Origin: Acinetobacter sp. WC-141
GTDB taxonomy: Bacteria > Pseudomonadota > Gammaproteobacteria > Pseudomonadales > Moraxellaceae
Assembly: GCF_000313935.1 (NCBI RefSeq)
Contig: NZ_AMSS01000088.1
Span: 62,001 to 126,000 of the forward strand
Reading direction: 5' to 3'
Length of the DNA: 64,000 nucleotides
Numbering within the stretch: the first letter of the stretch is position 1; each line of letters begins with the position of its first letter. The position numbers were made by a program, and so were the translations under genes. The notes under the pieces are model-generated. The model saw nothing but the letters and a program-made list of their open reading frames with translations, was not told the origin of the DNA and did not search any database. Positions 1 through 9,957 of this stretch are shown piece by piece.

Positions 1-2590
1 TTAACATACCATGAATATTACGTTCATCTTCTAATGCCGTAACTCGTTTCTTCATGATATCTGCTTTAGCAGCTTCAAGCTCTTGCTCAGTCACACCTTT
101 TTTCAACAAGTCATTTAATACTTTGTGTATTGAAGCAGAAACTTGCGCTGAACGACCCGAAGTATAATTTGCGCTAATGCTTAAGGCTCCAACATTCGTA
201 TCACGATCAAGCTGTAACCCACTTCCAAAACCATACACTAATGCATTTTTCTCACGAAGCTCTTGAGCCAAACGTGATGAAATTTGAGACTCACCTAAAA
301 TATAGTTGAGTAAAATTAAAGCAGATGCATCAGGATGATTTTTCCCGACTGGTAGAGCGAGCACACTTTGGTAGCTACCAAATTCACGCTGCTCAGATAA
401 AACATGCACTTGCTGAGCCGGAAAATCTACATGATCAATCAAGATTTTTTGATAAGGCTGCTTCCCATTCCAACGTCCAAACTCCTGATTAAGTAATTTC
501 TGCATTTTTTTCGCATCAAATTTACCCGTAATGGCAATTTGAGCGTGGTTCATTGCAAAGAAACGCTCATACAACTCTTTCACTTGCTCTTGAGTTGCAT
601 TCTTCAATTGCTGTTTTGCCAGTTCAGGTTCAAAGTGATAGCGCAAATCACCCGGTTGATATTCTTCAAGCAAACGTGAAAGTGTTAAGCCTGCTACTAC
701 ATCTGGCTCGGTATAAGGACGATCTAGACTTGATAAACTCTGTGATTTAATTAAATCAAATTGAGATTGCTCAAATTTCGGATTTTTCATCACATCAAGA
801 ACAAACTTAAAAAACTCATCAAATTTTTCTGATTTAGACTGAATGTTAATGGTCATGCCATTGCCATCGGCACTTGCATAGGCCGCACCACCTGCATCAA
901 TCGATTTATCAGCAATATCTTGCAAACTGTATTTATCAGAACCACGTAGTAATAAATATGAGGTTAAATCGACGACCGTACCTTTATTAAATAAAGATTT
1001 TTCTGTCCCGAAATCCATTGTAATCGTTGCATAAGTGCGATCATCACGTGTTTCGACTGGGAATAAAGCGTACTTCATTCCATTTTTCAGTTTTCCACGA
1101 ATAATCTTTTTCTCATTACTTTCTACATATTGTTTTGAAGCTTTTAAAAACTCTGTCACTTCTTGTTGATAAGCTTTCGGGTCTTTTAAAGGCTCTGCCT
1201 TTGCTTCTACCTGATCGAGAGTTTTAGGTGCCTCTTTTGAATTTTGCTGTTGAGCTTTTTTCTGGTCTTCAGGTGTTGGTAAAATATCACCATCAATACG
1301 ATGATCAGCAACAAGGAACTGTTTTAAAGTTTGATTTACTTGATCTAACTTAACATTTGCTACTGAATCTAAATCTTTAAAATATTGATCCCATTGCCCA
1401 CCAGCGACAGTGTAATCACTCAAACGTGACCCAAGTGCTACTGCATCTTTAGTGATTAAATCGCCTTGTGTTTTCATTAAACTCTTAACACGATTTAACT
1501 CAACTTCAGTGAAAGGCTTCCCTTTCTCAATACCTGCAAGCAAAGAACTCTCAACTTTTTTAGGGTCATTACTTGGCGCATAAATGGCACCCAGAAATAC
1601 CACATTAAAATCTTGATCTAACCAAGTACTCGCCTCAACATTGGTGGTAATACCTGTTTCAACCATGTTCTGATATAAATGACCACTTGGTTGCATGGTA
1701 TATAACAAAGGAGCTAACGCGAGTGTCGGCTGAATTTTGGTATTTTTACCATTCATATAGATATGGAATTTAGCGAGATCACTCCCCTTTTTCACCACAA
1801 ACTGACGATCTTTTATTTTTGTAGAGTCAAGCACAGGAATCTGTACAGTCTTCGGGACTTCTCTTGCCGCAATTGGACTAAAATATTGATCAATTGTTTT
1901 TAAAACATCTGTTTTATCAAACTTACCTGAAATCACCATGACTGCATTATTGGGTGCATACCAGCTACGATAAAAGCGGTCTAGCTCAGCCATTTTAATC
2001 GATTTAAGCTCAGGTAAATCCCCAATCGGTAAACGACCTAAATATTGATTACCATAAGCCGATTTCCACATTTGATCCATCAAGACAGCAAATGGCTGAT
2101 CCATACGGACTTCGCGTTCACGTTTTACGATTTCAATTTCTGAAGGAACAAACTTTTCTTGTAAAACTAATTTATCCATACGTTCCGATTCAAGATACAG
2201 CACTTGATCTAGTGCAGTCTTTTCTGGACGAACGATATTGGTATATTTGGTCGAATAATAATCTGTGCTGGCGTTCGTCATTAACGTATATTGATCTAAA
2301 CGACGCTGGAATTCTTCCCCTTTAACGTTCTTGGTGCCCTTAAAAGCCAAGTGCTCAAGCAAATGAGCTAAGCCACTTTTGCCTTGGGGGTCATTTAATG
2401 AACCTGTTAAATAAATGGTATTAATAAAGATTTTATTTTCTTTGTCATTCGGTGCAAGTACAACCCGAAAGCCATTATCTAATTTATATTCCTCAATATT
2501 TTGCTTACTTTTTACTAATGTAGTTTGTGCCCAAGACGCAGCACTTAAACCAAGAATACACAGGGAGAGAGTCAGTTGTTTAAACTGCAT
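1..2590 (-). CDS. M16 family zinc metallopeptidase, two-domain, secreted (3' end cut by window edge)
   Basis: The reading frame is open on the minus strand from an ATG at 2588-2590 to the window edge, with no stop in 863 codons. The gene therefore continues beyond position 1. The protein starts with a signal peptide (about residues 1-21, ending SWAQ) and then has the inverted zinc motif HLLEH (H76, E79, H80) of pitrilysin/insulinase peptidases. A second M16-type half follows without an obvious zinc motif, joined by a Lys/Gln/Pro-rich linker around residues 440-470. That is the usual layout of the roughly 900-residue periplasmic members. It probably degrades peptides in the periplasm. The substrate is unknown. 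The gene runs the same way as the PhzF-like gene upstream but is separated from it by a terminator, so it probably has its own promoter. Confidence 0.9.
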   Translation of the reverse strand, partial: MQFKQLTLSLCILGLSAASWAQTTLVKSKQNIEEYKLDNGFRVVLAPNDKENKIFINTIYLTGSLNDPQGKSGLAHLLEHLAFKGTKNVKGEEFQRRLDQYTLMTNASTDYYSTKYTNIVRPEKTALDQVLYLESERMDKLVLQEKFVPSEIEIVKREREVRMDQPFAVLMDQMWKSAYGNQYLGRLPIGDLPELKSIKMAELDRFYRSWYAPNNAVMVISGKFDKTDVLKTIDQYFSPIAAREVPKTVQIPVLDSTKIKDRQFVVKKGSDLAKFHIYMNGKNTKIQPTLALAPLLYTMQPSGHLYQNMVETGITTNVEASTWLDQDFNVVFLGAIYAPSNDPKKVESSLLAGIEKGKPFTEVELNRVKSLMKTQGDLITKDAVALGSRLSDYTVAGGQWDQYFKDLDSVANVKLDQVNQTLKQFLVADHRIDGDILPTPEDQKKAQQQNSKEAPKTLDQVEAKAEPLKDPKAYQQEVTEFLKASKQYVESNEKKIIRGKLKNGMKYALFPVETRDDRTYATITMDFGTEKSLFNKGTVVDLTSYLLLRGSDKYSLQDIADKSIDAGGAAYASADGNGMTINIQSKSEKFDEFFKFVLDVMKNPKFEQSQFDLIKSQSLSSLDRPYTEPDVVAGLTLSRLLEEYQPGDLRYHFEPELAKQQLKNATQEQVKELYERFFAMNHAQIAITGKFDAKKMQKLLNQEFGRWNGKQPYQKILIDHVDFPAQQVHVLSEQREFGSYQSVLALPVGKNHPDASALILLNYILGESQISSRLAQELREKNALVYGFGSGLQLDRDTNVGALSISANYTSGRSAQVSASIHKVLNDLLKKGVTEQELEAAKADIMKKRVTALEDERNIHGML

Positions 2591-2684
2591 AAACATATAA
2601 ATACCAATTAATTTGAATAATAAAAAATCAATAGTTGTGGGGCTATAGTAGGAAATTTAAGCTGACTTTCATAGTAAAGTTTTG

Positions 2685-2712
2685 AAAAAAAAGCCGTTTA
2701 TTTAAACGGCCT
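2685..2712 (-). terminator. intrinsic terminator of the PhzF-like gene
   Basis: An 8-bp perfect stem GCCGTTTA/TAAACGGC (2693-2710) is followed on the minus strand by eight T residues (2685-2692). It sits directly after the stop of the leftward gene at 2719. Confidence 0.85.
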
Positions 2713-2718
2713 TATATT

Positions 2719-3534
2719 TTAAGGAAAAATTTCAGCTTGCATATAAAGTTTCCCATAACCTGAAATTTCAATACGATCTTCAGACAGGATATTGCAATAT
2801 AAAACCCCACCGCGGCTAGAAGCCTGATAAGCCATAATATTATTTTTGCCCAGCTTTTCTGCCCATAACGGCGCTATAGCAGTATGGATTGAGCCTGTAA
2901 CAGGGTCTTCATCAATACCAGCGACAGGAGCAAAATAACGAGAAATGCAGTCATATTGCAGGTCGGCTTTTGAAGTTATTGCCACGTCCATACCTGTAGT
3001 TGTAATTGCAGTCCGTTTACCTAAATTTTTGAGTAAGTTCATGTCAGGTTGTTCATCTAATACATCTTGAACTGACTCATATTCAACAATGTAAGCTTGA
3101 ACATTTTGATAAACGGCTTTAAAGGGCTTAGTTAATGCCTCACGTAAAACAGCCGGATAATCTTCGACTTGATGAGCTTTACGAATCGGAAAATCCATTC
3201 TGATTTTGCCATCATCATCTTGATGAACGATAAAAAGACCTAAGTTTCGTACATGAAAATTAATCGTCTTCTTGTCAGTAAAATCTTTAAATATTACAAA
3301 AGCGCTAGCCAGTGTGGCATGCCCACAAAAATCGACTTCAACCGTTGGCGTAAACCAACGAATTTCATAATTTTCAGCATCTATAATTTTTACAAAGGCA
3401 GTTTCAGATAAGTTATTTTCAAGTGCTATCTTCTGCATTAGCTCTTCATTTAGCCATTCTTTTTCAACAACGATAGCAGCGGGATTGCCACGAAATAACT
3501 CTTTTGTAAAAGCATCGACTTGATACATTTTCAT
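2719..3534 (-). CDS. PhzF family isomerase/epimerase-like protein
   Basis: The 271-residue protein has the family landmarks in order: the opening MYQVDAFT, the FRGNPAAIV segment near residue 15, NNLSETAFV carrying the family's catalytic glutamate (E44), DFCGHATLA near residue 90, and the second-half signature EDPVTGSIH. PhzF-like proteins have two similar diaminopimelate-epimerase-type halves and often catalyse proton shifts on small metabolites. No phenazine genes are nearby, so the true substrate cannot be read from context. ATG at 3534 is followed two codons later by a second ATG that could also serve. It is a single-gene unit with its own terminator. Confidence 0.88.
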   Translation of the reverse strand: MKMYQVDAFTKELFRGNPAAIVVEKEWLNEELMQKIALENNLSETAFVKIIDAENYEIRWFTPTVEVDFCGHATLASAFVIFKDFTDKKTINFHVRNLGLFIVHQDDDGKIRMDFPIRKAHQVEDYPAVLREALTKPFKAVYQNVQAYIVEYESVQDVLDEQPDMNLLKNLGKRTAITTTGMDVAITSKADLQYDCISRYFAPVAGIDEDPVTGSIHTAIAPLWAEKLGKNNIMAYQASSRGGVLYCNILSEDRIEISGYGKLYMQAEIFP

Positions 3535-3633
3535 GATATTTAACTCTTATAATTTAGCTCATTTTCTTCAATTTTTTTAAATATAAACAGACATAGATTT
3601 TAAAAAATTAGCATCACAGTCATCATTCACTCG

Positions 3634-3667
3634 TAAAAAAACGACCCAATCAAATTGATTGGATCGT
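3634..3667 (-). terminator. intrinsic terminator of tcyP
   Basis: The 11-bp arms ACGACCCAATC/GATTGGATCGT have one mismatch and a 5-base loop. They are followed on the minus strand by seven T (3634-3640), just after the tcyP stop at 3681. Confidence 0.8.
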
Positions 3668-3680
3668 CTCTTACAGTGTA

Positions 3681-5072
3681 TTAGTGATGTGTTAATTCAA
3701 TTTCATCTTCACTGTTTAATATGTCTTTATCTGTCTGGCCCATCAATTGACTGGTCACAACACCAGCAGTCATCGAACCATTTACGTTTAACGCAGTACG
3801 GCCCATATCAATGAGTGGTTCGATTGAAATAAGAAGTGCAACTAAAGTCACAGGTAAGCCCATAGCGGGAAGAACAATCAGCGCAGCGAAAGTCGCACCA
3901 CCACCTACTCCGGCAACACCAATTGAACTTAAGGTCACAATACCCACTAACGATGCAATCCACATTGGGTCTAATGTGTTAATTCCCATGGTTGGCGCAA
4001 CCATAACTGCTAGCATTGCTGGATATAAACCCGCACAACCATTTTGACCAATGGTCGCACCAAAAGAAGCAGAGAAACTTGCAATAGATTCAGGAATACC
4101 TAAACGGCGAGTTTGCGCTTCAATACTCAGTGGAATACTGGCAGCGCTTGAACGGCTGGTAAATGCAAAAGTCAGAACAGGAGCAACTTTTTTAAAGAAC
4201 TTAAGTGGAGAAACACCTGTCAGGGTCAAAATAATGGCATGCACAACAAACATGATGGCTAAACCTAAATAAGATGCCACCAAGAAGCCGCCTAAGTTTA
4301 AGATATCTGCGACATTCGAACTTGCCACAACTTTGGTCATAAGCGCAAAAACACCGTAGGGTGTTAATGTCATAACGAGACGAAGCAACTTCATGACCCA
4401 AGACTGTAAAGTCTGGATTGCGGTTAAAATACGCTGACCTTTTTCTTCATCATCTTTCATTAGGTTGAGCGCTGCTATCCCTAAAAAGACAGCAAAAATA
4501 ACCACACTAATAATTGAAGTTGGGTTGGCACCAGTTAATTCAGCAAATGGATTACTTGGAATAAAGGAAAGAATAAACTGCGGTACACTTAAATCGGTAA
4601 CTTTACCCACATAATCTGTATTAATGGCAGTTAAGCGTGCAGTTTCAGCAGCGCCTTGCACCAAACCTTTCGCCGTTAAGCCAAACAGGTTAGTAACAAA
4701 TACCCCTACCAATGCAGCAATGAGCGTTGTAAAGAGTAAAGTGCCGATCGTATAAAAACTGATTTTGCCTAATGACGATGCTTGGTGTAGTTTTGCAACC
4801 GCTCCCAAAATAGACACAAATACCAAAGGCATAACAACCATTTGTAAAAGTTTTACATAGCCGTTTCCAACGATATTAAACCAGCTAATAGATTCAGCAA
4901 GAATCGGATGGCCACCGCCATAAATCAAATGTAGTCCTAAACCAAACACCACACCGAGAATTAAGCCAGCCAGAACTTTTTTCGATAAGCTCCAATCTGT
5001 TTTACGTGTTTGGGCGAGTAAAAATATTAACCCGACGAAAACCACAATATTGATGATTAAGGGTATATTCAT
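3681..5072 (-). CDS. tcyP: L-cystine symporter TcyP (DAACS family)
   Basis: This is a sodium/proton-coupled dicarboxylate/amino-acid symporter-type membrane protein that closely follows E. coli YdjN/TcyP, a cystine importer. The same segments appear throughout: [13 protein letters not shown], the [10 protein letters not shown] hairpin, [18 protein letters not shown], and [18 protein letters not shown]. It should bring cystine across the inner membrane for sulfur supply. The frame is open to an ATG at 5102, but I prefer the ATG at 5072 (MNIPL). It has a GGAG seven bases upstream and matches where TcyP proteins begin. The ten extra residues of the longer form have only a weak ribosome site. It is monocistronic, with a strong terminator behind it. 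Confidence 0.9.
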   Translation of the reverse strand: MNIPLIINIVVFVGLIFLLAQTRKTDWSLSKKVLAGLILGVVFGLGLHLIYGGGHPILAESISWFNIVGNGYVKLLQMVVMPLVFVSILGAVAKLHQASSLGKISFYTIGTLLFTTLIAALVGVFVTNLFGLTAKGLVQGAAETARLTAINTDYVGKVTDLSVPQFILSFIPSNPFAELTGANPTSIISVVIFAVFLGIAALNLMKDDEEKGQRILTAIQTLQSWVMKLLRLVMTLTPYGVFALMTKVVASSNVADILNLGGFLVASYLGLAIMFVVHAIILTLTGVSPLKFFKKVAPVLTFAFTSRSSAASIPLSIEAQTRRLGIPESIASFSASFGATIGQNGCAGLYPAMLAVMVAPTMGINTLDPMWIASLVGIVTLSSIGVAGVGGGATFAALIVLPAMGLPVTLVALLISIEPLIDMGRTALNVNGSMTAGVVTSQLMGQTDKDILNSEDEIELTHH

Positions 5073-5280
5073 TCCCAAACTCCAAATTATTGCTTGTGTC
5101 ATCTTTCAAGGGGGCATATTTGACCATAGCCGGCCTATATAAACTACCCTTTTCCACAATTTTATAGCATCAAGATGATTACAAACTTGCGTGAGAATAT
5201 AAAATGACTTTTAAATACATATATATCACTTTTAATTTATAAATTACGTAGGATATTTATGTATAAAAATCAACCTCTAC

Positions 5281-6162
5281 CTAAGCAACCTTTAATTCAA
5301 ATTGTTGCTCAATAAAATAAATAAACTGCTTTAAATTGCTTCCCCAGGTTTCTGGTGACTGGGCAACTAAATATGTAGTGAAATAAGCAGATTCAGTATT
5401 TAGATCAAAACAATTGACTGACACTTTATCTGCAACTTTTGTGAGATATGACTTCGGTAATAAAGCAAAACCCACTCCCAGCTCTACACAGCTCACGATT
5501 CCATCCAGACTTCCCATTTCCATAATTTGCGAGGGTGGAATACTAAAGTCATTCAAGAAAAGCTCTATGGCATGTCGATATGAGCAACCTTGTCGAAAGG
5601 CAATAAATCTAGTTTTTGCAAGGGTTGCCATGTCTGGAAAGCTTTCTTGTTGCTTAGGACAAACCAGAACCAGCTCTTCATGCCACACAGGAAAACTATA
5701 TAACTCAGGAATAGAATGTTTAGATGCCATAAAAGCACAGTCTAATTCACCCTGATGTACTGCATTTAATAAATAACGCGTCGGATGAGTTTGGAGCTCA
5801 ATGGGTAAAGTAGGATATTGCTGCATACATTGATTGAGTAACTGTGGCAAACGTATTGCGGCAGTTGTCTCCATGCTTCCAAGGCGAATTATTTCAGTAG
5901 GATCAACTCCACCTTCTTGAAAGATCTTCTTAGCTTTATTGTGTAGTGCAATCATTTGAACAGCATAACTATGTAGCTGTTGTCCGGCATTCGTTAAAGT
6001 CACAGGATTATTACGATTGAATAAAATCACCCCTAACTCTTCTTCAAGTTTTTTTATATGACTCGTAATGTTCGATTGAACCGTATACATTTTTTGCGCA
6101 GCTAATGAAAAACTTCCACTCTCTGCCACTGCTAAAAAAAACTCTAGAGACTTAAGCAACAT
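5281..6162 (-). CDS. LysR family transcriptional regulator
   Basis: The 293-residue protein opens with a LysR winged helix-turn-helix (about residues 1-60: LKSLEFFLAVAESGSFSLAA, then the recognition helix with SNITSHIKKLEEELG). A periplasmic-binding-protein-like effector domain (about 90-290) follows. It is divergent from the MFS gene at 6211, with only 48 bases between the start codons. The usual inference is that it controls that transporter from the shared promoter region. The effector is unknown. Confidence 0.93.
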   Translation of the reverse strand: MLLKSLEFFLAVAESGSFSLAAQKMYTVQSNITSHIKKLEEELGVILFNRNNPVTLTNAGQQLHSYAVQMIALHNKAKKIFQEGGVDPTEIIRLGSMETTAAIRLPQLLNQCMQQYPTLPIELQTHPTRYLLNAVHQGELDCAFMASKHSIPELYSFPVWHEELVLVCPKQQESFPDMATLAKTRFIAFRQGCSYRHAIELFLNDFSIPPSQIMEMGSLDGIVSCVELGVGFALLPKSYLTKVADKVSVNCFDLNTESAYFTTYLVAQSPETWGSNLKQFIYFIEQQFELKVA

Positions 6163-6210
6163 ACTACTATCTCAAAACAAGATAACTACAATCATATTAA
6201 ATCATTTTTA

Positions 6211-7437
6211 ATGATGAAGAAACTCGCTTTTAATAATAAAAAAATTGAGCGTCTTCTCATGTCTACGTTTTATCGAATGAGCTTACTTGTCTTTTTGGCA
6301 ACTTGTTTGGGAATTGGTGTTTTTAGATTTTCCTATACTGCGCTTATGCCCATCATGATCGAGCAATACCATTGGACCCATGATTTTGCCAGTTACTTAG
6401 GCAGTGCAAATTTATTGGGATATCTCATAGGTGCTTTATTGGCGTTATTGAGTATTAAAGAAAAGTACATTCCATTCATGATCGTACTCTCAACTATTGC
6501 GGGTAGCGTCAGCCTACTAGGCTGTTCATTCATGGATATGCCTCTGGCATGGTTTATTTTCTGGCGTACGATTTCAGGTATTGCTGGAGGCTTACTTATG
6601 ATTTTAGCCCCTAGCTTTGCGATGAAATACATTCCAGCCAATCAAAGATTAAAAGTTAATTTTTTAGGATTTAGCGGGATTGGTGTGGGCGTTTTATCTG
6701 CCACTATTATTATTCCCCTACTTAAAAATATGCCTGTGCAGTATGTTTGGGATATTTTTGCTAGTCTTTCTCTATTAGGAAGCTTAACTCTTTATCAATT
6801 ATTAAGCACTAATAAGGCTCAGATGATTAAGCCGCATTCTACAACGCTGCAAGTCTCCCAAAAATCACGTTTAGGCCTTGTCATTATTATTGCCTATATG
6901 TGTAGTGCCTTTGCCTATATTCCACATTCTTTGTTCTGGATGGATTATTTATCTGGGACTCTGCATTTTCCATTACAGCAAAGGAATTTATTTTGGGTTC
7001 TCTATGGAGTGGGAAGCTGCATTGGTGCATTTGTCGCTTATTGCTTAAGCCGAATAGTGGGATATATACAGGCGATTAAATGGTTATATGGCATTTACTG
7101 CCTAGCCGTTGTTTTACCTTTCCTTTCACAGACCACTTCTTTACTCGCCCTATCTTCTTTTCTGACCGGCTTACTGACCCCCGCAACGGTGTTTATTAGC
7201 TCTTATAGCTTGCTACAGATTTATGAACAGCGTTATCAAAAGCTCTGGAGTCTTGCCACGATTGGGTTTGCTAGCACTCAGCTTTTAGGTGGCGTAGTCA
7301 TTAGTACTTTGCATCATTTGCATTGGTCTTATGCCCACCTCTTTCTTTTGGGTGGAATCGTTCTTCTCTTTGCAATTTGCCTTTTACTACCTGTACGCCC
7401 TTCTTTCACCTCAACTCTCGGAGAAACCGAATCATGA
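6211..7437 (+). CDS. YbfB/YjiJ family MFS transporter
   Basis: A twelve-helix major facilitator protein of 408 residues. The first helix reads GIGVFRFSYTALMP, the family hallmark of YbfB/YjiJ carriers, followed by a GYLIGALLA segment. The exported substrate of this family is not established. The ATG at 6211 has no convincing ribosome site. ATG at 6259 (MSTFY), 16 codons in, is an equally good or better start because it places the first helix near the N terminus. The gene is divergent from a LysR regulator, and its stop overlaps the start of a 41-codon ORF (ATGA at 7434-7437), which suggests translational coupling. Confidence 0.88.
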   Translation: MMKKLAFNNKKIERLLMSTFYRMSLLVFLATCLGIGVFRFSYTALMPIMIEQYHWTHDFASYLGSANLLGYLIGALLALLSIKEKYIPFMIVLSTIAGSVSLLGCSFMDMPLAWFIFWRTISGIAGGLLMILAPSFAMKYIPANQRLKVNFLGFSGIGVGVLSATIIIPLLKNMPVQYVWDIFASLSLLGSLTLYQLLSTNKAQMIKPHSTTLQVSQKSRLGLVIIIAYMCSAFAYIPHSLFWMDYLSGTLHFPLQQRNLFWVLYGVGSCIGAFVAYCLSRIVGYIQAIKWLYGIYCLAVVLPFLSQTTSLLALSSFLTGLLTPATVFISSYSLLQIYEQRYQKLWSLATIGFASTQLLGGVVISTLHHLHWSYAHLFLLGGIVLLFAICLLLPVRPSFTSTLGETES

Positions 7438-7559
7438 AAACTCTGCTCTTTCCTTTATTTCTAGTTGCTTTCGTTCTCGTTATTCAGGCCCTAGATCAGA
7501 GTTATCAAAAGAAAATCGGTCTTATTAAAACTCCGAAACATCCCGAATTTATGCAATAA
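7434..7559 (+). CDS. 41-residue single-span membrane microprotein coupled to the MFS gene
   Basis: The start codon lies inside the stop of the upstream MFS gene (ATGA), the classic coupling arrangement, with a GGAG in the upstream coding sequence (7420-7423). The product begins MKTLLFPLFLVAFVLVIQAL, one hydrophobic span of about 17 residues, and ends in a short basic tail (QKKIGLIKTPKHPEF). It could also be an uncleaved signal peptide. I do not recognise a family. Coupling and membrane character suggest it works with, or stabilises, the transporter. Confidence 0.6.
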   Translation: MKTLLFPLFLVAFVLVIQALDQSYQKKIGLIKTPKHPEFMQ

Positions 7560-7582
7560 AAAAAGCCCTCAACTGAGGGCTT
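7556..7582 (-). terminator. intrinsic terminator of icd
   Basis: The hairpin AAGCCCTCA-ACT-(T)GAGGGCTT lies at 7563-7582. The long A run before it on the plus strand gives the T tract on the minus strand, after icd. The plus-strand T tract is poor, but the hairpin may slow plus transcription of the microprotein gene too. Confidence 0.8.
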
Positions 7583-7598
7583 GCTTATACAAGATTTT

Positions 7599-8855
7599 TC
7601 AATCTTCCATATGTTTTATAATCGCACCACCAAATTCAGAGCAACGTAACAAGGTTGCACCTGGCATTAAACGCTCAAAATCGTAAGTTACGGTTTTAGC
7701 GGCAATCGCTCCTGAAATCCCTTTAATGATCAGATCAGCAGCTTCTGTCCAACCCATATCACGTAGCATCATTTCCGCAGAAAGAATGATAGAACCCGGG
7801 TTTACTTTATCCTGACCCGCATATTTAGGTGCAGTACCATGCGTCGCTTCATAAACTGAAATTGCACCACCAATATTTGCACCCGGTGCAATACCAATGC
7901 CGCCTACTTCTGCCGCTAAAGCATCGGAAATGTAGTCACCATTTAAGTTAAGCGTTGCAATAACAGAGTAATCGGCGGGACGCATTAAAATTTGCTGTAA
8001 AAACGCATCTGCAATCACATCTTTAATGATGATGTCTTTACCAGTTCTCGGATTTTTAATTTTAACCCATGGGCCACCATCAATCAGCTCACCGCCAAAA
8101 CGATCTAGAGCCAGCTCATAACCCCACTCTTTAAATGCCCCTTCGGTGTATTTCATGATATTGCCCTTGTGAACAAGGGTCACAGAAGGCTTGTCATTTT
8201 CAATTGCAAACTGAATGGCTTTACGCACTAAACGCTGAGAACCTTCTTTCGATACAGGTTTAATTCCAATGCCACATCCCTCAGGGAAACGGATTTTCGT
8301 CACACCCATTTCTTCTTGAAGAAATCTAATTACTTTTTTAGCTTCTTCAGAATCGGCCTTCCATTCAATCCCTGCATAAATATCTTCCGAGTTCTCACGG
8401 AAAATCACCATGTCAGTTAATTCTGGGTGTTGAACTGGAGAAGGAACACCTTCAAACCAACGCACTGGACGTACGCATACATACAAATCTAACTCTTGGC
8501 GTAAGGCAACGTTGAGTGAACGAATACCACCACCTACGGGGGTGGTTAAAGGACCTTTAATGGATACAACAAACTCACGAAGCGCTTCAAAAGTTTCTTC
8601 TGGCATATAGCTGCCATAAATTTTATTTGCTTTTTCACCGCAATACACTTCCATCCATTCGATCGAACGTTTGCCACCGTAAGCTTTTAAAATAGCAGCA
8701 TCTACGACTGCTTTCATGGTTGGTGTAATATCCACACCAATACCATCACCCTCAATGAAAGGAATAATTGGATGATTTGGTACGTTCAGTGACAGGTCTG
8801 CATTTACTGTAATTTTGTCGCCATCTGCAGGAACCACAATCTTCTGATAACCCAT
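7599..8855 (-). CDS. icd: NADP-dependent isocitrate dehydrogenase, homodimeric type (IDH-I)
   Basis: The 418-residue TCA-cycle enzyme oxidises isocitrate to 2-oxoglutarate. It is nearly colinear with E. coli Icd: [55 protein letters not shown] and [14 protein letters not shown] are all present. The active-site serine that AceK phosphorylates in E. coli is conserved and even carries the same number (S113). Flux between TCA cycle and glyoxylate shunt could thus be set in the same way, although aceK is not in this window. A GGGAG ribosome site precedes the ATG. The gene is divergent from rluE, as in E. coli. Confidence 0.97.
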   Translation of the reverse strand: MGYQKIVVPADGDKITVNADLSLNVPNHPIIPFIEGDGIGVDITPTMKAVVDAAILKAYGGKRSIEWMEVYCGEKANKIYGSYMPEETFEALREFVVSIKGPLTTPVGGGIRSLNVALRQELDLYVCVRPVRWFEGVPSPVQHPELTDMVIFRENSEDIYAGIEWKADSEEAKKVIRFLQEEMGVTKIRFPEGCGIGIKPVSKEGSQRLVRKAIQFAIENDKPSVTLVHKGNIMKYTEGAFKEWGYELALDRFGGELIDGGPWVKIKNPRTGKDIIIKDVIADAFLQQILMRPADYSVIATLNLNGDYISDALAAEVGGIGIAPGANIGGAISVYEATHGTAPKYAGQDKVNPGSIILSAEMMLRDMGWTEAADLIIKGISGAIAAKTVTYDFERLMPGATLLRCSEFGGAIIKHMED

Positions 8856-9051
8856 TGTGTGTTTTCTCCCTTTTATAATATTTAATTAACTAAAAATAAT
8901 TATCGATACACAATACTTTCAACGCTTCTTAACGCATAATAGCTTAATTGAATTTAATCATTTTTGGGATTTATATGAGAAATAATAAAATTTCTCACTT
9001 AAATAAACCTCAATGTTTTCTCTAGTTATTTGAAAGAAGAAGCCATTTTTT

Positions 9052-9840
9052 ATGAAAATTGTCATTCTCAACAAACCATATGACGTTCTCTCCCAGTTTC
9101 GTAAAGACGAAGCGCATATGACCGTCTCTGACTTTGTTGATGACCCGACTTTGCGTTTGGCAGGCCGTCTTGATATGGACTCTGAGGGTTTAGTTTTTTT
9201 AACCGATCATGGTGGTCTGAATCAGTTCATTACCAACCCTGCGAATAAAAAATACAAAACCTATTTAGTTCAAGTTGATGGCGATGTAACTGAAGAAGCG
9301 CTTGAGCAGCTTCGTAAAGGTGTAGAACTTAATGATGGTATGACGCTTCCTGCCACAGCCATTAAAGTAAGTGAGCCAGAATGGTTATGGGAACGTAACC
9401 CACCTGTACGTTTTCGTGCAAATATTCCAACATCTTGGATCGAAATTTCAATTTGCGAAGGCCGCAACCGTCAAGTTCGTCGTATGACTTCTGCGGTTGG
9501 TTTTCCAACTTTACGTTTAATTCGTACTAAAATTGGTTCAATTGATCTAGTTCAACTCGGCTTAAAACCAGGCGATGTTAAAGAAATTGAACCTTTGCTT
9601 TACCCTGACTTTAAAGATGTTCCAGCTGAAGAACCTTATCGTTCACGTTCATATGTGAAAAAACCAGGTGGTACTGGCGGTAAACCAATGGTTCGTAAGA
9701 ATAAAGATGGTTCTGCGAAAAAGTCTGGTACAAAACGTATTTGGCAGATGGATGAAAGTGAGAAGCCGCGTCGTAAGACCAACGGTACAACTCGTCCAAA
9801 TGCTAAAGCCCCACGTGGTCGTGGACGCAATGCTCGATAA
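9052..9840 (+). CDS. rluE: 23S rRNA pseudouridine synthase, RluE-like, with basic C-terminal tail
   Basis: RsuA/RluB-E-F type pseudouridine synthase. The catalytic aspartate lies in GRLDMDSEGLVFLTD (about residues 38-53), and the second conserved block is EGRNRQVRRMTSAVGFPTLRLIR (about 137-160). There is no S4 domain at the N terminus, as in RluE. The position divergent from icd is also that of rluE in E. coli, which supports the choice over RluB/RluF. Residues from about 190 to 262 form an extra Lys/Arg/Gly-rich tail, not part of the catalytic fold, likely unstructured and RNA-binding. RluE modifies U2457 of 23S rRNA in E. coli. The same site is inferred here. Confidence 0.85.
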   Translation: MKIVILNKPYDVLSQFRKDEAHMTVSDFVDDPTLRLAGRLDMDSEGLVFLTDHGGLNQFITNPANKKYKTYLVQVDGDVTEEALEQLRKGVELNDGMTLPATAIKVSEPEWLWERNPPVRFRANIPTSWIEISICEGRNRQVRRMTSAVGFPTLRLIRTKIGSIDLVQLGLKPGDVKEIEPLLYPDFKDVPAEEPYRSRSYVKKPGGTGGKPMVRKNKDGSAKKSGTKRIWQMDESEKPRRKTNGTTRPNAKAPRGRGRNAR

Positions 9841-9855
9841 GATCTAAATTTTCAA

Positions 9856-9878
9856 AGCTCACCTAGGTGGGCTTTTTT
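9856..9878 (+). terminator. intrinsic terminator of rluE
   Basis: The 8-bp stem AGCTCACC/GGTGGGCT contains one G-T pair and has a 2-base loop. A run of T follows it, 16 bases after the rluE stop. Confidence 0.75.
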
Positions 9879-9902
9879 AATGCCTTTTATTTTTATAAAA
9901 AT

Positions 9903-9932
9903 AAAAAAGCCGGTGTATAAACACCGGCTTTT
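9903..9932 (-). terminator. intrinsic terminator of the monomeric icd gene
   Basis: A perfect 12-bp stem AAAAGCCGGTGT/ACACCGGCTTTT with an ATAA loop. T-rich flanks on both strands mean it can also act as a second stop for rluE transcripts. Confidence 0.88.
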
Positions 9933-9957
9933 GAGCTATTTACTAACGAATTAGTAA

